Assembly: GCA_963665085.2 (NCBI GenBank)
Contig: CAXXXS010000001.1
Location: forward strand, 4,836,001 to 4,900,000
Direction of reading: 5' to 3'
DNA length: 64,000 nt
DNA from: G963665085 sp963665085
Lineage (GTDB): Bacteria; Bacteroidota; Bacteroidia; Bacteroidales; JAAAOM01
How positions within the stretch are numbered: the first letter of the stretch is position 1; each line of letters starts with the position of its first letter. The notes under the pieces were generated by a model, which was not told the origin of the DNA, did no database searches, and was given only the letters and a program-made list of their open reading frames with translations. This document shows positions 46,587 to 56,022 of this stretch, piece after piece. A program made the position numbers and the translations under genes.

Positions 46587-48041
46587 CTATACAGAATATG
46601 TATTTGAGGTTGTATCCCCTCCTCTACCTGTCCAGTTTGTATGGAAGAACTCACCACGAGGTTTATCTAGCCTCTCGTAAGTATGAGCTCCAAAATAATC
46701 GCGTTGAGCCTGAAGCATGTTCGCAGGAAGTCTCTCCGAACGGTATCCATCATAATACGACAATGCACTAGAGAAAGCTGGAACAGGTATACCAGCCAAT
46801 GCAGAAGCAGCAACAACCCTTCTCCAGCCAGCCATTGCAACATCTATTTTTTCTTTAAAGTATGGATCTAATAATAAATTCTCAAGTGCAAGATTATTAT
46901 CAAATGCTTCTTTAATCTTACCTAAGAATACAGAGCGAATAATACAGCCACCTCTCCACATCAAAGCAATGTTACCATAATTTAGATCCCATTTATACTC
47001 ATCTGCTGCTGCTTTCATTAAAACATAGCCTTGGGCATAAGAAACTAACTTTGATGCAAACAATGCATTTTTAACATCCTCAATAAATGAAGCTTTATCT
47101 CCATCAAAAATATTATCCGGCCCTGAAAGAATTTTTGAAGCTCTTACACGTTCATCTTTTTGGGCAGAGAGACAGCGGGCAAAAACAGATTCTCCGATTA
47201 ATGTTAATGGAATTCCTAAATCCAATGCCGTAATACCTGTCCATTTACCAGTACCTTTTTGTCCAGCAGTATCAAGTATTTTTTCAACAAGTGGTTCACC
47301 TTCTTCATCGCGATACCCAAGTATATCTCTTGTGATTTCAACAAGATAACTATCCAAATCTCCGGTATTCCATTCTTTGAAGACATCATGCATTTCATCA
47401 TAACTTAATCCAAGATGTTCTTTCATGATTTGATATGCTTCACATATCAACTGCATATCTCCATATTCGATTCCATTATGGACCATTTTCACAAAGTGCC
47501 CTGCCCCATTTGCACCAACCCAGTCGCAACAAGGAGATCCATCCTCAACTTTTGCAGAAATATCTTGAAATATAGGTTTTACATTTTGCCATGCTTGTCC
47601 TGATCCGCCAGGCATAATTGATGGTCCTTTTAAAGCACCTTCTTCTCCTCCTGAAACTCCCGTTCCTATATATAAAAATCCTTTACTTTCAACGTATTCT
47701 GTTCTTCTAATAGTATCTGGATAATGTGAATTGCCTCCATCAATAATAATATCTCCCGGTTCGAGATAGGGATAAATTTGTTCTATGAAATCATCAACAG
47801 GCTTGCCTGCTTTAACAAGCATCATAACTTTTCTAGGGCGTTTTAAAGATTTTACTAATTCTTCAATCGAATGAGCCCCTATAAAATTCTTTCCAGCTCC
47901 CCGACCATTCATAAAATCATCAACTTTTTTAACAGTCCTGTTATATACAGCAACGGTATATCCATGACTTTCCATGTTTAGAACAAGGTTCTCGCCCATT
48001 ACAGCTAAACCAATTAATCCTATATCTGCTAGTTTTTCCAT
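46587..48041 (-). CDS. gnd: 6-phosphogluconate dehydrogenase, decarboxylating
   Basis: The 484-residue enzyme has the NADP motif GLIGLAVMGENLVLNMESHG and the signatures YIGTGVSGGEEGALKGPSIMPGG, HFVKMVHNGIEYGDMQ, GTGKWTG and FHTNWTGRGG. It oxidises 6-phosphogluconate to ribulose 5-phosphate with CO2 release. It is the last gene of the uxu-type cluster. No zwf or pgl gene accompanies it, so here it may serve gluconate breakdown rather than the oxidative pentose phosphate pathway from glucose 6-phosphate. Confidence 0.95.
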   Translation of the reverse strand: MEKLADIGLIGLAVMGENLVLNMESHGYTVAVYNRTVKKVDDFMNGRGAGKNFIGAHSIEELVKSLKRPRKVMMLVKAGKPVDDFIEQIYPYLEPGDIIIDGGNSHYPDTIRRTEYVESKGFLYIGTGVSGGEEGALKGPSIMPGGSGQAWQNVKPIFQDISAKVEDGSPCCDWVGANGAGHFVKMVHNGIEYGDMQLICEAYQIMKEHLGLSYDEMHDVFKEWNTGDLDSYLVEITRDILGYRDEEGEPLVEKILDTAGQKGTGKWTGITALDLGIPLTLIGESVFARCLSAQKDERVRASKILSGPDNIFDGDKASFIEDVKNALFASKLVSYAQGYVLMKAAADEYKWDLNYGNIALMWRGGCIIRSVFLGKIKEAFDNNLALENLLLDPYFKEKIDVAMAGWRRVVAASALAGIPVPAFSSALSYYDGYRSERLPANMLQAQRDYFGAHTYERLDKPRGEFFHTNWTGRGGDTTSNTYSV

Positions 48042-48064
48042 AATTTTTATTTAAATATTTTTGT

Positions 48065-49192
48065 CTAATTTTTAGTTTTAAGTATAAATCCAAGTTTTTG
48101 TAGTCTATAATCCAGCTCTTTATCGCCTGTTGCATTTATTGAATATGCAGAAAATTCTCTTCTCAACGGATAGTTCCCTCGTAATTTCTCGAAATCTGTC
48201 GGATTTTTCCTCAATCTATCATTATCATCTAATACCTGATAAGTACTGTTAATTAAATGATACCAGAATTCTTGTTCATCTGAAGAAGTAAAAGAATTGA
48301 GATCTGCATTTTGCGGTATTTGTACATTATCAGGTACCCAATCATATAATTCTAATCCAAAATGTTTGCTTAATGCCTGCACGACCATTGCCGTACCATT
48401 TGCTTTTCCATCAGCTGAATATCCGGCAATATGAGGCGTAGCAATATCAACCATATCAAGGAGCTGTAGGTCAATATTGGGTTCATTTTCCCAAACATCA
48501 AGTACAGCACCTCCAAGTTTTTCTGATTTCAAACCATTTTTTATAGCCTCTGTACTAACAACTTCTCCCCTGGAACTATTTATCAGAATTGTTCCAGAAT
48601 TCATTTTTTGAATTAGTGCGTCATTTACCAGGTGATAAGTTTTATCCTCTCCCTCTATTGTAAGTGGCACGTGAAATGTTATTATATCTGCCTCTCTTAG
48701 TATCCCCTCTAATGAAATAAAACCACAGGGGCCTTCTCTTCTCATTCGAGGAGGATCATTTTGTACTACATACATACCAAGATGTTCTGCCAAACGAACA
48801 ACTTTTTTTCCTACATTTCCTACTCCAACAACTCCTAAAGTCTTCTTTGTTAAATCAAATCCTTTTTGTTCTGCAATATTTACCAATACAGAAGCAATAT
48901 ATTGCTGTACAGAACCAGAATTACATCCTGGAGAATTTGTCCAAAAAATATTATTCTTTTCACAGTACTCAGTATCAATATGGTCGAATCCAATTGTTGC
49001 AGTAGCAATAAAAGAAACAGGAGTCCCTTCTAGAAGTTCTTTATTACAAATTGTTCGTGTTCGGATCAATAACGCATCCGCATCTATAATTTTATCTTTT
49101 GTAATATCGCTACCAGGGTAGTATTCAACATCAACAAAGGGTTCCAGGATTCCCTTTAAATATGGTATTTTATCGTCTGCTACAACTTTCAT
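48065..49192 (-). CDS. pdxB: 4-phosphoerythronate dehydrogenase
   Basis: This 375-residue D-isomer-specific 2-hydroxyacid dehydrogenase has an NAD motif GVVGVGNVGKKVVRLAEHLGM, the catalytic Arg in LINSSRGEVV, the Glu in WENEP and the His in IATPHIAGYSADGK. The C-terminal ~85-residue extension is typical of PdxB. It oxidises 4-phospho-D-erythronate in pyridoxal phosphate synthesis. Its place 2 bases after a Gfo/Idh gene in a sugar-acid operon is odd for a vitamin gene. A role in sugar-acid oxidation is possible. Confidence 0.82.
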   Translation of the reverse strand: MKVVADDKIPYLKGILEPFVDVEYYPGSDITKDKIIDADALLIRTRTICNKELLEGTPVSFIATATIGFDHIDTEYCEKNNIFWTNSPGCNSGSVQQYIASVLVNIAEQKGFDLTKKTLGVVGVGNVGKKVVRLAEHLGMYVVQNDPPRMRREGPCGFISLEGILREADIITFHVPLTIEGEDKTYHLVNDALIQKMNSGTILINSSRGEVVSTEAIKNGLKSEKLGGAVLDVWENEPNIDLQLLDMVDIATPHIAGYSADGKANGTAMVVQALSKHFGLELYDWVPDNVQIPQNADLNSFTSSDEQEFWYHLINSTYQVLDDNDRLRKNPTDFEKLRGNYPLRREFSAYSINATGDKELDYRLQKLGFILKTKN

Positions 49193-49194
49193 AA

Positions 49195-50181
49195 TTATCT
49201 TGAATAATACGATTTTACAACTTCATCCAGTACCCAGCTTGTTCTTGCTCCTGTATAACCATTACTCGGAGATTTTCCTTTGCCTAATATATCATCAACA
49301 ACCAGTTGCACCAGATTTTGTTGAACATGTTTAGGCTTTTCAAAAGGAAACTCCTGGGTCCCATTTTCATTTTCAAGTACAATCGGTACAAAACCAAAAC
49401 AAGAAAAGGATATTTGACCTTTATTTCCGACAATAATCATTTTATCAATCTCGCTCGTATTTGAAGTTGAAAAACACCAGGTTCCACTTGCAATAACACC
49501 TGATTCAAAAGCAAAATTTGCTGAAACTATATCTTCTGCTTCATACAAACCAGCCTGATTAGCAACAATACTGTTAACAAAATTTATTGGACCAAATAAA
49601 TAATCCAGGTAATCTAATTGATGAGAAGCTAAATCAAAAAAATGACCACCTCCTGCAATATCCGGGTCTACCCTCCAACCTCCTTCATCAGATAGTTCCT
49701 GTTCTGAAGGCGATTTATAAAGCTGCATGTTTACAAAACGGACATTTCCAATTTCTCCTTGATCAATCAATTCTTTAATTTTTATAAAACCGGGCAATGC
49801 CCTTCTATAATAAGCAACATATAAAGGAACTTCATTTTCTTCAGAAGCTTTTATCATGGACAAACATTCAAAATAAGTCCGGGCCATAGGTTTTTCCACA
49901 TAAACAGTTTTTCCCGCCTCTAATGCCCTGATAGCATATTCTGCATGTGTATCGGGAGGAGTAGCAATATAGATCGCATTAATTTCGGGATCATTGATCA
50001 ACATATCTGCACTTGTATACCATTTAAGTACTCCATGGCGACGGGCGTAATCTTTCACCTTTTCCTCTGTCCTTCGCATCACGGCTAAAAGATTTGAGCC
50101 ATTAGCTTTTTGAAATGCCGGACCTGATTTTATTTCTGTTACATCGCCACAACCAATAATTCCCCAATTTAAAACTTTCAT
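49195..50181 (-). CDS. Gfo/Idh/MocA-family oxidoreductase
   Basis: The 328-residue protein has an N-terminal NAD(P) fold (NWGIIGCGDVTEIKSGPAF), the family motif YVEKPMARTYFEC with the conserved EKP, and a C-terminal alpha/beta substrate domain. In GGHFFDLASHQLDYL the HxxxH-like residues are usual near the active site. It oxidises or reduces a polyol, sugar or inositol-like substrate. It lies between the LarA homologue and pdxB in the same operon; the exact substrate cannot be told. Confidence 0.85.
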   Translation of the reverse strand: MKVLNWGIIGCGDVTEIKSGPAFQKANGSNLLAVMRRTEEKVKDYARRHGVLKWYTSADMLINDPEINAIYIATPPDTHAEYAIRALEAGKTVYVEKPMARTYFECLSMIKASEENEVPLYVAYYRRALPGFIKIKELIDQGEIGNVRFVNMQLYKSPSEQELSDEGGWRVDPDIAGGGHFFDLASHQLDYLDYLFGPINFVNSIVANQAGLYEAEDIVSANFAFESGVIASGTWCFSTSNTSEIDKMIIVGNKGQISFSCFGFVPIVLENENGTQEFPFEKPKHVQQNLVQLVVDDILGKGKSPSNGYTGARTSWVLDEVVKSYYSR

Positions 50182-50289
50182 TCTTTTCTTTTTTGCTTAA
50201 ACTTTTATACCTAAACTGATATAAAAGATCTTTGTTTTAATAATTGATTATAAAACTTAAATTTATCAATTATCAATAAACAATAGCAA

Positions 50290-51561
50290 TTATTTAAACC
50301 TTTCTTTAAATGCCCATAGGCCAATTGCTGGATTCGAAATAAAAAATATTTCTTCTCCATCAGGCATTACATTAAAACCATCTTTCATTTTTTCAGGATT
50401 ATATTTTTCCAGCATTGATTTTAAATCAGCATAATTAAAATTGACACTCTCTATTTCTTCCTTAGTTAATTTGCCTGGACAATATGTTATTTTAAATCTA
50501 TTTTCTGACGAACCATGAATCAAGTGGGCTGCTGCACTCAGATTATTTTTAAGTTCATCGTTCTTATCAACATATTCCAGAACTTCCGGAGTTGTTACAT
50601 AACCGTATTTTCTGATAAGAGAATCAATCTGTTTATCTTCACCAAATTCTTTTAATCCGGGAGCCAAAACAATTAATTCTCCACCATCTTCAATGGCCAT
50701 TCGTGTCCTGTAAATACTTTTATTTCCGAGCCAGGTACTTTTGAATTCCTCGGGATCTAAATAAACCACTACTTTCTTCAATGGTTTGTTTAACATCTCA
50801 AAATTGACCTTTAGAGATAATTCTGCGGCAAGGTTAAAACATTCTACATCATCACCAATAAAAAGTCCACGGGTTTTTAACTTCCCGTCTTTACCTTTTC
50901 CAACAACTGTTTGCACATATACTATTGGTAAATCTTTTGCAAAATTATCAGAAGCATAATTTAAAACCTTTCTAACCGGAGTATCTGCTCTTCCCATCAT
51001 CTGTTCCATACCATAAACAGCACCAAGGAAATGACTTTTATTGATTCCTTCTACGCCCCCTGTCCCAACAAAAATATTTTTGTTGTAATTTGCCATCCCA
51101 ACTACCTCATGAGGAACAACTTGTCCTATAGAAAGAATTAAATCATGCCCACCATTAGTAAGCAATTTATTAACCTGGGCAGGCCAATCGTAGTTTACTT
51201 TTCCACCTGAAATTTCATTAATAAATTCACCAGGAACAATTCCTAAGGTTGATAAATCTTCTCTCCAATTATGTTCACGAAACAAATTTCTCGGTACTTT
51301 CCCAAACATATGACTTATTTCTTTATCTGTCATTGGGAAATGAGTTCCGAGAGCAGGTAAAACATCAGCTAATCTATCTCCCAGATATTCCCAGGCCATT
51401 TCTGTTATTTGTCCCGCCCTTGAATGGAACCGGGTAAAATCAGGAGGTAATGCCAGAACTTTTTTCTTTGACGATATCTTATCTAAAGCCTCTATTAATC
51501 CTGCTCTTAAATCTTCAGATGTTAATTCATCTGTTTCAGAACCTCGTTTGTAATATAACAT
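50290..51561 (-). CDS. LarA-superfamily nickel-dependent racemase/epimerase
   Basis: The protein (423 aa) matches the lactate racemase (LarA/DUF2088) fold: PPDFTRFHSRAGQITE, LALPPD-type nucleotide segment, LGTHFPMTD, LILSIGQVVPHEVVGMANYNKNIFVGTGGVEGINKSHFLG, and the C-terminal domain with KYGYVTTPEVLEYV. LarA enzymes use a nickel-pincer cofactor. Here the neighbours are mannonate dehydratase and KDG kinase, so epimerisation of D-gluconate to D-mannonate (the reaction of the GntE branch) is a better guess than lactate racemisation. The larB/C/E cofactor genes are not in the window. Confidence 0.85.
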   Translation of the reverse strand: MLYYKRGSETDELTSEDLRAGLIEALDKISSKKKVLALPPDFTRFHSRAGQITEMAWEYLGDRLADVLPALGTHFPMTDKEISHMFGKVPRNLFREHNWREDLSTLGIVPGEFINEISGGKVNYDWPAQVNKLLTNGGHDLILSIGQVVPHEVVGMANYNKNIFVGTGGVEGINKSHFLGAVYGMEQMMGRADTPVRKVLNYASDNFAKDLPIVYVQTVVGKGKDGKLKTRGLFIGDDVECFNLAAELSLKVNFEMLNKPLKKVVVYLDPEEFKSTWLGNKSIYRTRMAIEDGGELIVLAPGLKEFGEDKQIDSLIRKYGYVTTPEVLEYVDKNDELKNNLSAAAHLIHGSSENRFKITYCPGKLTKEEIESVNFNYADLKSMLEKYNPEKMKDGFNVMPDGEEIFFISNPAIGLWAFKERFK

Positions 51562-51646
51562 GGTATTTTTGATTACTGGTTGCTAGTTACTTGTTGCATG
51601 TTACTTGAAGACATAACCTGAAACCAATAACCAGCAACTGATATTT

Positions 51647-52738
51647 TTATCTTTTCACCCTGGCATTTCCTTCCCAGATACTCCACACCATTTCTTCATC
51701 AGCTGGTTGAGCATAATCTGTTTTAAATGTTGTAGCCATAACTCCTGTTGCCCATCCGAAATGAATCCATTTTTCCGGCTCCCATTCTTTAAGAATTCCA
51801 TAAAGCATGCCCCCTACAAAACCATCTCCTCCACCAATACGATCAAGGACACGAATATCGCGAGGTTTAACAACATGCCAGTTCTCACCCTCCAGCATAA
51901 TTGCCCCCCATAAATGATGATTTGCATTAATCACTTCACGAAGTGTTGTAGCAAATACTGAGGCATTTGGAAATGCTTCTTTTACCCGTTTAATCATTTC
52001 CTTAAAACTCTCAATTTTCGACTCCAAATCCTTTCCTCCAGCTTCGGGTCCTTTTATACCCAAACAAAGTTGAAAGTCTTCTTCGTTTCCAACAAGAATA
52101 TCAGAGATTGAAGCAATCTCAGTAAATGCTTCCCGTAACTCTTTTTCTCTTCCTTTCCAGAAAGTTGCCCGGTAATTCAAATCAAAAGCTATACGTGTGC
52201 CATGTTTCTTTGCTGCACGGGCTAATTCAAGACAAAACTCAGATGTCTCCGGAGATAGGGCACCAATTAATCCAGAAAGGTGAATTATTTGTACTCCTTC
52301 TTTTCCAAAGATTCTATCCAAATCAAAATCTTTCACATTTAATGTCCTACCAACTTCACCCGCACGATCATTTTGCACCCTTGGTCCACGAGAACCAAAT
52401 CCACTATCAGCTATATTAAATTGATGCCGAAATCCCCAAGGATCTCCTTGTTCAACTTCAGGCCCTTCGTAATCCATAAAACGATTACGCAGATTGCTCT
52501 TTATAAATTTTGCAATTGGGCTCCCTTTAACAAAAGTTGTTAATACTTTTACAGGTAAGCCAAGATAAGAAGCTATACTGGCAACATTTGTTTCTGCACT
52601 TGTTGCCTGCATAAAGAAGTTTTCAGAGCTATGAACAGGTTGTCCATCTGCAGGAGTAATACGTACTCCCATACTAGTAGGTACTACTAAGGAGTACTTG
52701 TAACCGTTCTTTAGTTTTAGATTCATTTTATGTTTCAT
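51647..52738 (-). CDS. kdgK: PfkB-family sugar kinase, probable 2-keto-3-deoxygluconate kinase
   Basis: The 363-residue ribokinase-fold protein has the PfkB signature DRIGGGDGFVGGMLYG, with the catalytic Asp in GGGD, the substrate segment SSENFFMQATSAETNVASIASYLG, and IAFDLNYRATFWKG. KDG kinase phosphorylates 2-keto-3-deoxygluconate made by UxuA, and its gene directly follows uxuA (stop and start abut). The 86-base gap to the LarA homologue holds a short direct repeat. It might also accept other keto-sugars. Confidence 0.85.
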   Translation of the reverse strand: MKHKMNLKLKNGYKYSLVVPTSMGVRITPADGQPVHSSENFFMQATSAETNVASIASYLGLPVKVLTTFVKGSPIAKFIKSNLRNRFMDYEGPEVEQGDPWGFRHQFNIADSGFGSRGPRVQNDRAGEVGRTLNVKDFDLDRIFGKEGVQIIHLSGLIGALSPETSEFCLELARAAKKHGTRIAFDLNYRATFWKGREKELREAFTEIASISDILVGNEEDFQLCLGIKGPEAGGKDLESKIESFKEMIKRVKEAFPNASVFATTLREVINANHHLWGAIMLEGENWHVVKPRDIRVLDRIGGGDGFVGGMLYGILKEWEPEKWIHFGWATGVMATTFKTDYAQPADEEMVWSIWEGNARVKR

Positions 52739-53953
52739 TTATTTATATACAACTCCACTTTTATTGATGCCTAATTCCAGACCCCGTAATTCTGCCATGC
52801 CTCGAAGAAGTCCTATTGCAGAATATCCGGGATTTGTCTTCTTTTTTAAGTCATCCAGTATCATGTGACCATGATCAGCACGCATCGGGATTTCCTCGTC
52901 TCTCCTGTTTGCTGCATGACGCCGTTTTTGCTCTTTTAATACTGCAACAATTACGCTATACATATCTACATCTCCACGTAAATGACTCGCTTCGTGGAAA
53001 CTGCCCATACTATCACGCTGTGTACTTCTTAAATGAAGAAAATTAATTTTATCGCCCAATCTTTCAATGATCCCTGGTAAATCATTATCTGATCTAACAC
53101 CTAGAGAACCCGTACAAATACAAAGACCATTATAAATTGAATCCACAATGTTAACAATGTATTGTAAATCTGATTCGGTACTAACGACCCTGGGTAATCC
53201 AAATAAAGGTACTGGAGGATCATCCGGGTGAATCGCTAACCTAACGCCTGATTCAATTGCGACCGGCACAGTAGATTCCAGAAAATATTTCAAATTTTCG
53301 CGATATTTATTTGAATCAATATCTGAATATTCTTCCAAACGCTTTTTAAAATCTTCAATACTATATCCTTCTTGCCCGCCAGGAAGGCCAGCAATAATAT
53401 TCTTTTGAAGTATGTACTGTTTTTCAGAAGACATTGATTCAAACTTTGCATTTGCTGCTTCTATAATCTCTTCACTATAATCGTTTTTTGCTCCATCACG
53501 CTTTAGCATAAACATATCAAAAGCTGCAAATTCAGCCATATCAAAGGACAATGCACGAGCACCATCTTCCAATTCCATTTCAAGGTTTGTTCTTGTCCAA
53601 TCAACAACCGGCATCCAGTTATAAGTTAAAACAGGAATACCAACTTTTCCGACATTTCTAATGCTCTCCTTATATTTTTCAATCCACACATCGCGGTTTG
53701 GTTTTCCTTGTTTTATATCTTCATGAACAGGTATACTTTCAATCACCGACCATGTTAAACCTCTTGGCTTTTTTGAATTCTCATCCCATTCAATTAACCT
53801 TTTTCGTTTTTCTAATTCTTCAATGCGCCAAACCTCTCCAATTGGAATCTCATGCAGTGCTGTTACAATTCCTGTTGCTCCTGCTTGCCTGATATCAGCC
53901 AAAGTAACCGGATCACTTGGTCCATACCATCTCCACGTCTGTTCCATTCCCAT
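52739..53953 (-). CDS. uxuA: Mannonate dehydratase
   Basis: The 404-residue TIM-barrel enzyme shows the UxuA patterns RWYGPSDPVTLADIRQAGATGIVTALH, PVLTYNWMPVVDWTRT, RLAIHPDDPPVPLFGLPRVV, CTGSLGVRSDNDLPG, FLHLRSTQ and RADHGHMI. It dehydrates D-mannonate to 2-keto-3-deoxygluconate. It lies between the SDR gene and kdgK in the operon, as in glucuronate catabolism. It is full length with all metal-site motifs. Confidence 0.95.
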   Translation of the reverse strand: MGMEQTWRWYGPSDPVTLADIRQAGATGIVTALHEIPIGEVWRIEELEKRKRLIEWDENSKKPRGLTWSVIESIPVHEDIKQGKPNRDVWIEKYKESIRNVGKVGIPVLTYNWMPVVDWTRTNLEMELEDGARALSFDMAEFAAFDMFMLKRDGAKNDYSEEIIEAANAKFESMSSEKQYILQKNIIAGLPGGQEGYSIEDFKKRLEEYSDIDSNKYRENLKYFLESTVPVAIESGVRLAIHPDDPPVPLFGLPRVVSTESDLQYIVNIVDSIYNGLCICTGSLGVRSDNDLPGIIERLGDKINFLHLRSTQRDSMGSFHEASHLRGDVDMYSVIVAVLKEQKRRHAANRRDEEIPMRADHGHMILDDLKKKTNPGYSAIGLLRGMAELRGLELGINKSGVVYK

Positions 53954-54034
53954 AATTTGAATGCTTGTTTTTTATGATTAATTATTAAATATCTTTTTAG
54001 TCAGTATTCTTTGTAATTAATAATTAATCCTAAT

Positions 54035-54883
54035 TTATACTCCACCAAATGCACTATAACCACCATCAACAGGTATAACAATACCAGTAATAAAACTTGA
54101 AACATCAGAAAGTAGAAACAAGGTTGCTCCTTGAAGATCTTCTGGTTCTCCATATTTACCCATTGGGGTATTGGCAATAATTTTCTCACCTCGGGGAGTT
54201 GGATTACCAGTCTGTTCATCTATCAACAAAAATTTATTTTGATTAGTCAGGAAAAAACCTGGAGCAATAGCATTTACCCGTATACCAACTTTTGCAAGAT
54301 GCACAGATAACCATTCTGTAAAATTATTTATGGCTGATTTTGCCGCTGAATAAGCTGGAATTTTTGTTAACGGTTTAAATGAATTCATTGAAGATATATT
54401 TAAAACAGCCCCCTTCCCATTTTTTAACATATCTTCTGTAAAAACCATTGTGGGTAATAAAGTACCCTTAAAATTTAAAGCAAAAACTTTATCAAACCCC
54501 TCCATCTGTAATCCATAAAAAGTTTTTTCAAGTTCATTAAGGTTTTCTTTCTCAATCTGCTCAATTACGGTTGTTGCCTGGGGAGAATTTCCGCCTGCTC
54601 CATTTATAAGAATATCAATATCACCAAGTTGATTATTTATCTCCGCTTTTGCTTGTTGTAAAGACTCTTTGTCTAATACATTAGCAGCTACGCCTATCGT
54701 TTTTGTTCCAAATTCAGCCGCAACTTCTGCTGCAACTTTATCAGCCATTTCTTTATTAATATCCAGAATAGCAGTTTTAACCCCTGCTGATGCCAGTGAT
54801 TTTACAATTGCGGCACCAATTACACCAGCCCCTCCAGTTATTGCACAAACTTTTCCTTTTAAATCTTCGAATGAGTTATTCAT
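54035..54883 (-). CDS. SDR oxidoreductase, probable D-mannonate (fructuronate) reductase
   Basis: The 282-residue short-chain dehydrogenase has cofactor motif ITGGAGVIGAAI, INGAGG (NAG-type), the catalytic Ser in LNISSMNSF and the YxxxK motif IPAYSAAKS. In Bacteroidota and Firmicutes an SDR of this type replaces UxuB and reduces fructuronate to mannonate next to uxuA. The operon position, between the LacI regulator and uxuA, supports this. Other keto-acid substrates are possible. Confidence 0.85.
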   Translation of the reverse strand: MNNSFEDLKGKVCAITGGAGVIGAAIVKSLASAGVKTAILDINKEMADKVAAEVAAEFGTKTIGVAANVLDKESLQQAKAEINNQLGDIDILINGAGGNSPQATTVIEQIEKENLNELEKTFYGLQMEGFDKVFALNFKGTLLPTMVFTEDMLKNGKGAVLNISSMNSFKPLTKIPAYSAAKSAINNFTEWLSVHLAKVGIRVNAIAPGFFLTNQNKFLLIDEQTGNPTPRGEKIIANTPMGKYGEPEDLQGATLFLLSDVSSFITGIVIPVDGGYSAFGGV

Positions 54884-54894
54884 TACTAATTTCT

Positions 54895-55953
54895 TTAATT
54901 AACTGTATAATATTTTATGTTTTCTTTTGTAATAATGTCGATGGGTAAATACTGCCTTTTCTCTATGTCTTTTTTTAGAACAACATATTGGAAAAGTGAC
55001 ATTATACCTTTATATCCTTGTTCTATTGGTTTCTGACTTATTAAAAAATCAATTGTACTATCTTGTAATAACTCTATATTTTCTTCAAGCAAATCATAAC
55101 CAATAAGAAAAACATTTTCTAATTTTCTGCTTTTAAGAAAATTGGCTATTTTATAAACTTTAGAATTTGAAACAAAAATACCACTAGGCCTTTTTGATTT
55201 CATTAAATATTTATCTAGAATTGTTGATACTTCATCCTGACTATCATGTTCTATATCCAAAGAATTAATTTTCACATTATTAATATTCTCAAAATATGAA
55301 TTAAACCCCATATTTCTTTTTAAAATATGTTTATGGTTTTTAATGGATTTTGAAATATTAATCACTAAAATTTCTGCTTCTTCCGGGATAGCCATACTCA
55401 TTATTTTTGCCGCAACAATTCCACTTTGAAATGAATCCTGGCCTATATAACAAATTCCAACAACGTCTTCCAAGTTTGAATTGACAAAAACAAAAGGTAT
55501 GTTTAACTTATTCGCTTCTTCAATAATTTTTAAAGACACATCGTGATAAAATGGAGCAATTAAAAAAGCATCGGGTTCCGACTTAATCAATTTGTCCGCC
55601 TTTTCTTTAAAAGAACCTTTATCAAACTGATCAAATAAAAAATACTCTACCGAAATCCCATAATGACCTATTTCTTGTAAGGCTTTATCAATACCTAATT
55701 GAGGTGCCTGCCAAAACGTACTTTCATTATTTACCTCTGGAAATAAAACGGCAAAACGAAAATTTCTTTTTGACGCTAATGTACTCGCTAAAATATCCGG
55801 TTCAAAGTTTAATTCCTTAATAATATTAAGAATCTTCTCCCTGGTTTTTTCAGATACTTCTCCCCTATTATGAATAACTCTATCAACAGTACCAATAGAA
55901 ACGCCAGCCTTCTTGGCGACATCCTTTATCCTAATTTTTTTATTTGTTTCTAT
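54895..55953 (-). CDS. LacI-family transcriptional regulator lacking a canonical start codon
   Basis: Reading from an ATA at 55953, an uninterrupted frame encodes 352 residues. The N-terminal helix-turn-helix is intact (IRIKDVAKKAGVSIGTVDRV IHNRGEVSEKTREKIL), followed by a periplasmic-binding-protein-like sugar sensor (FAVLFPEVNNESTFW, then FLIAPFYHD). There is no ATG, GTG, TTG or CTG between the in-frame stop at 55968 and a TTG at 55590, which lies far inside the sensor domain. The ATA sits where an ATG would be expected. It is first in the uxu-type operon, with palindromic operators just upstream, so it probably represses the operon. It could be a start-codon mutant. Confidence 0.72.
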   Translation of the reverse strand: METNKKIRIKDVAKKAGVSIGTVDRVIHNRGEVSEKTREKILNIIKELNFEPDILASTLASKRNFRFAVLFPEVNNESTFWQAPQLGIDKALQEIGHYGISVEYFLFDQFDKGSFKEKADKLIKSEPDAFLIAPFYHDVSLKIIEEANKLNIPFVFVNSNLEDVVGICYIGQDSFQSGIVAAKIMSMAIPEEAEILVINISKSIKNHKHILKRNMGFNSYFENINNVKINSLDIEHDSQDEVSTILDKYLMKSKRPSGIFVSNSKVYKIANFLKSRKLENVFLIGYDLLEENIELLQDSTIDFLISQKPIEQGYKGIMSLFQYVVLKKDIEKRQYLPIDIITKENIKYYTVN

Positions 55954-55988
55954 AGTAAATAATATTTAAAGTGAATATTTAGAAATTT

Positions 55989-56016
55989 TAATTATCGTGT
56001 ACGTACACGATAATTA
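55989..56016. promoter_or_regulatory. LacI-type operator 1 (28-bp perfect palindrome)
   Basis: A perfect 28-bp palindrome with core CGTGTACGTACACG is flanked by AT-rich arms. It lies just downstream of the -7 box TAAATTTG (minus strand, 56030-56023), so it would cover the transcription start. Central CG and this length suit LacI-family binding. Confidence 0.85.
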
Positions 56017-56022
56017 TTTTGG

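Noticed and set aside
54895..55590. Truncated LacI sensor-domain protein starting at the TTG at 55590
   Set aside because: The frame is open for 121 further codons upstream and encodes an intact helix-turn-helix, so the short form is an artefact of requiring a standard start.
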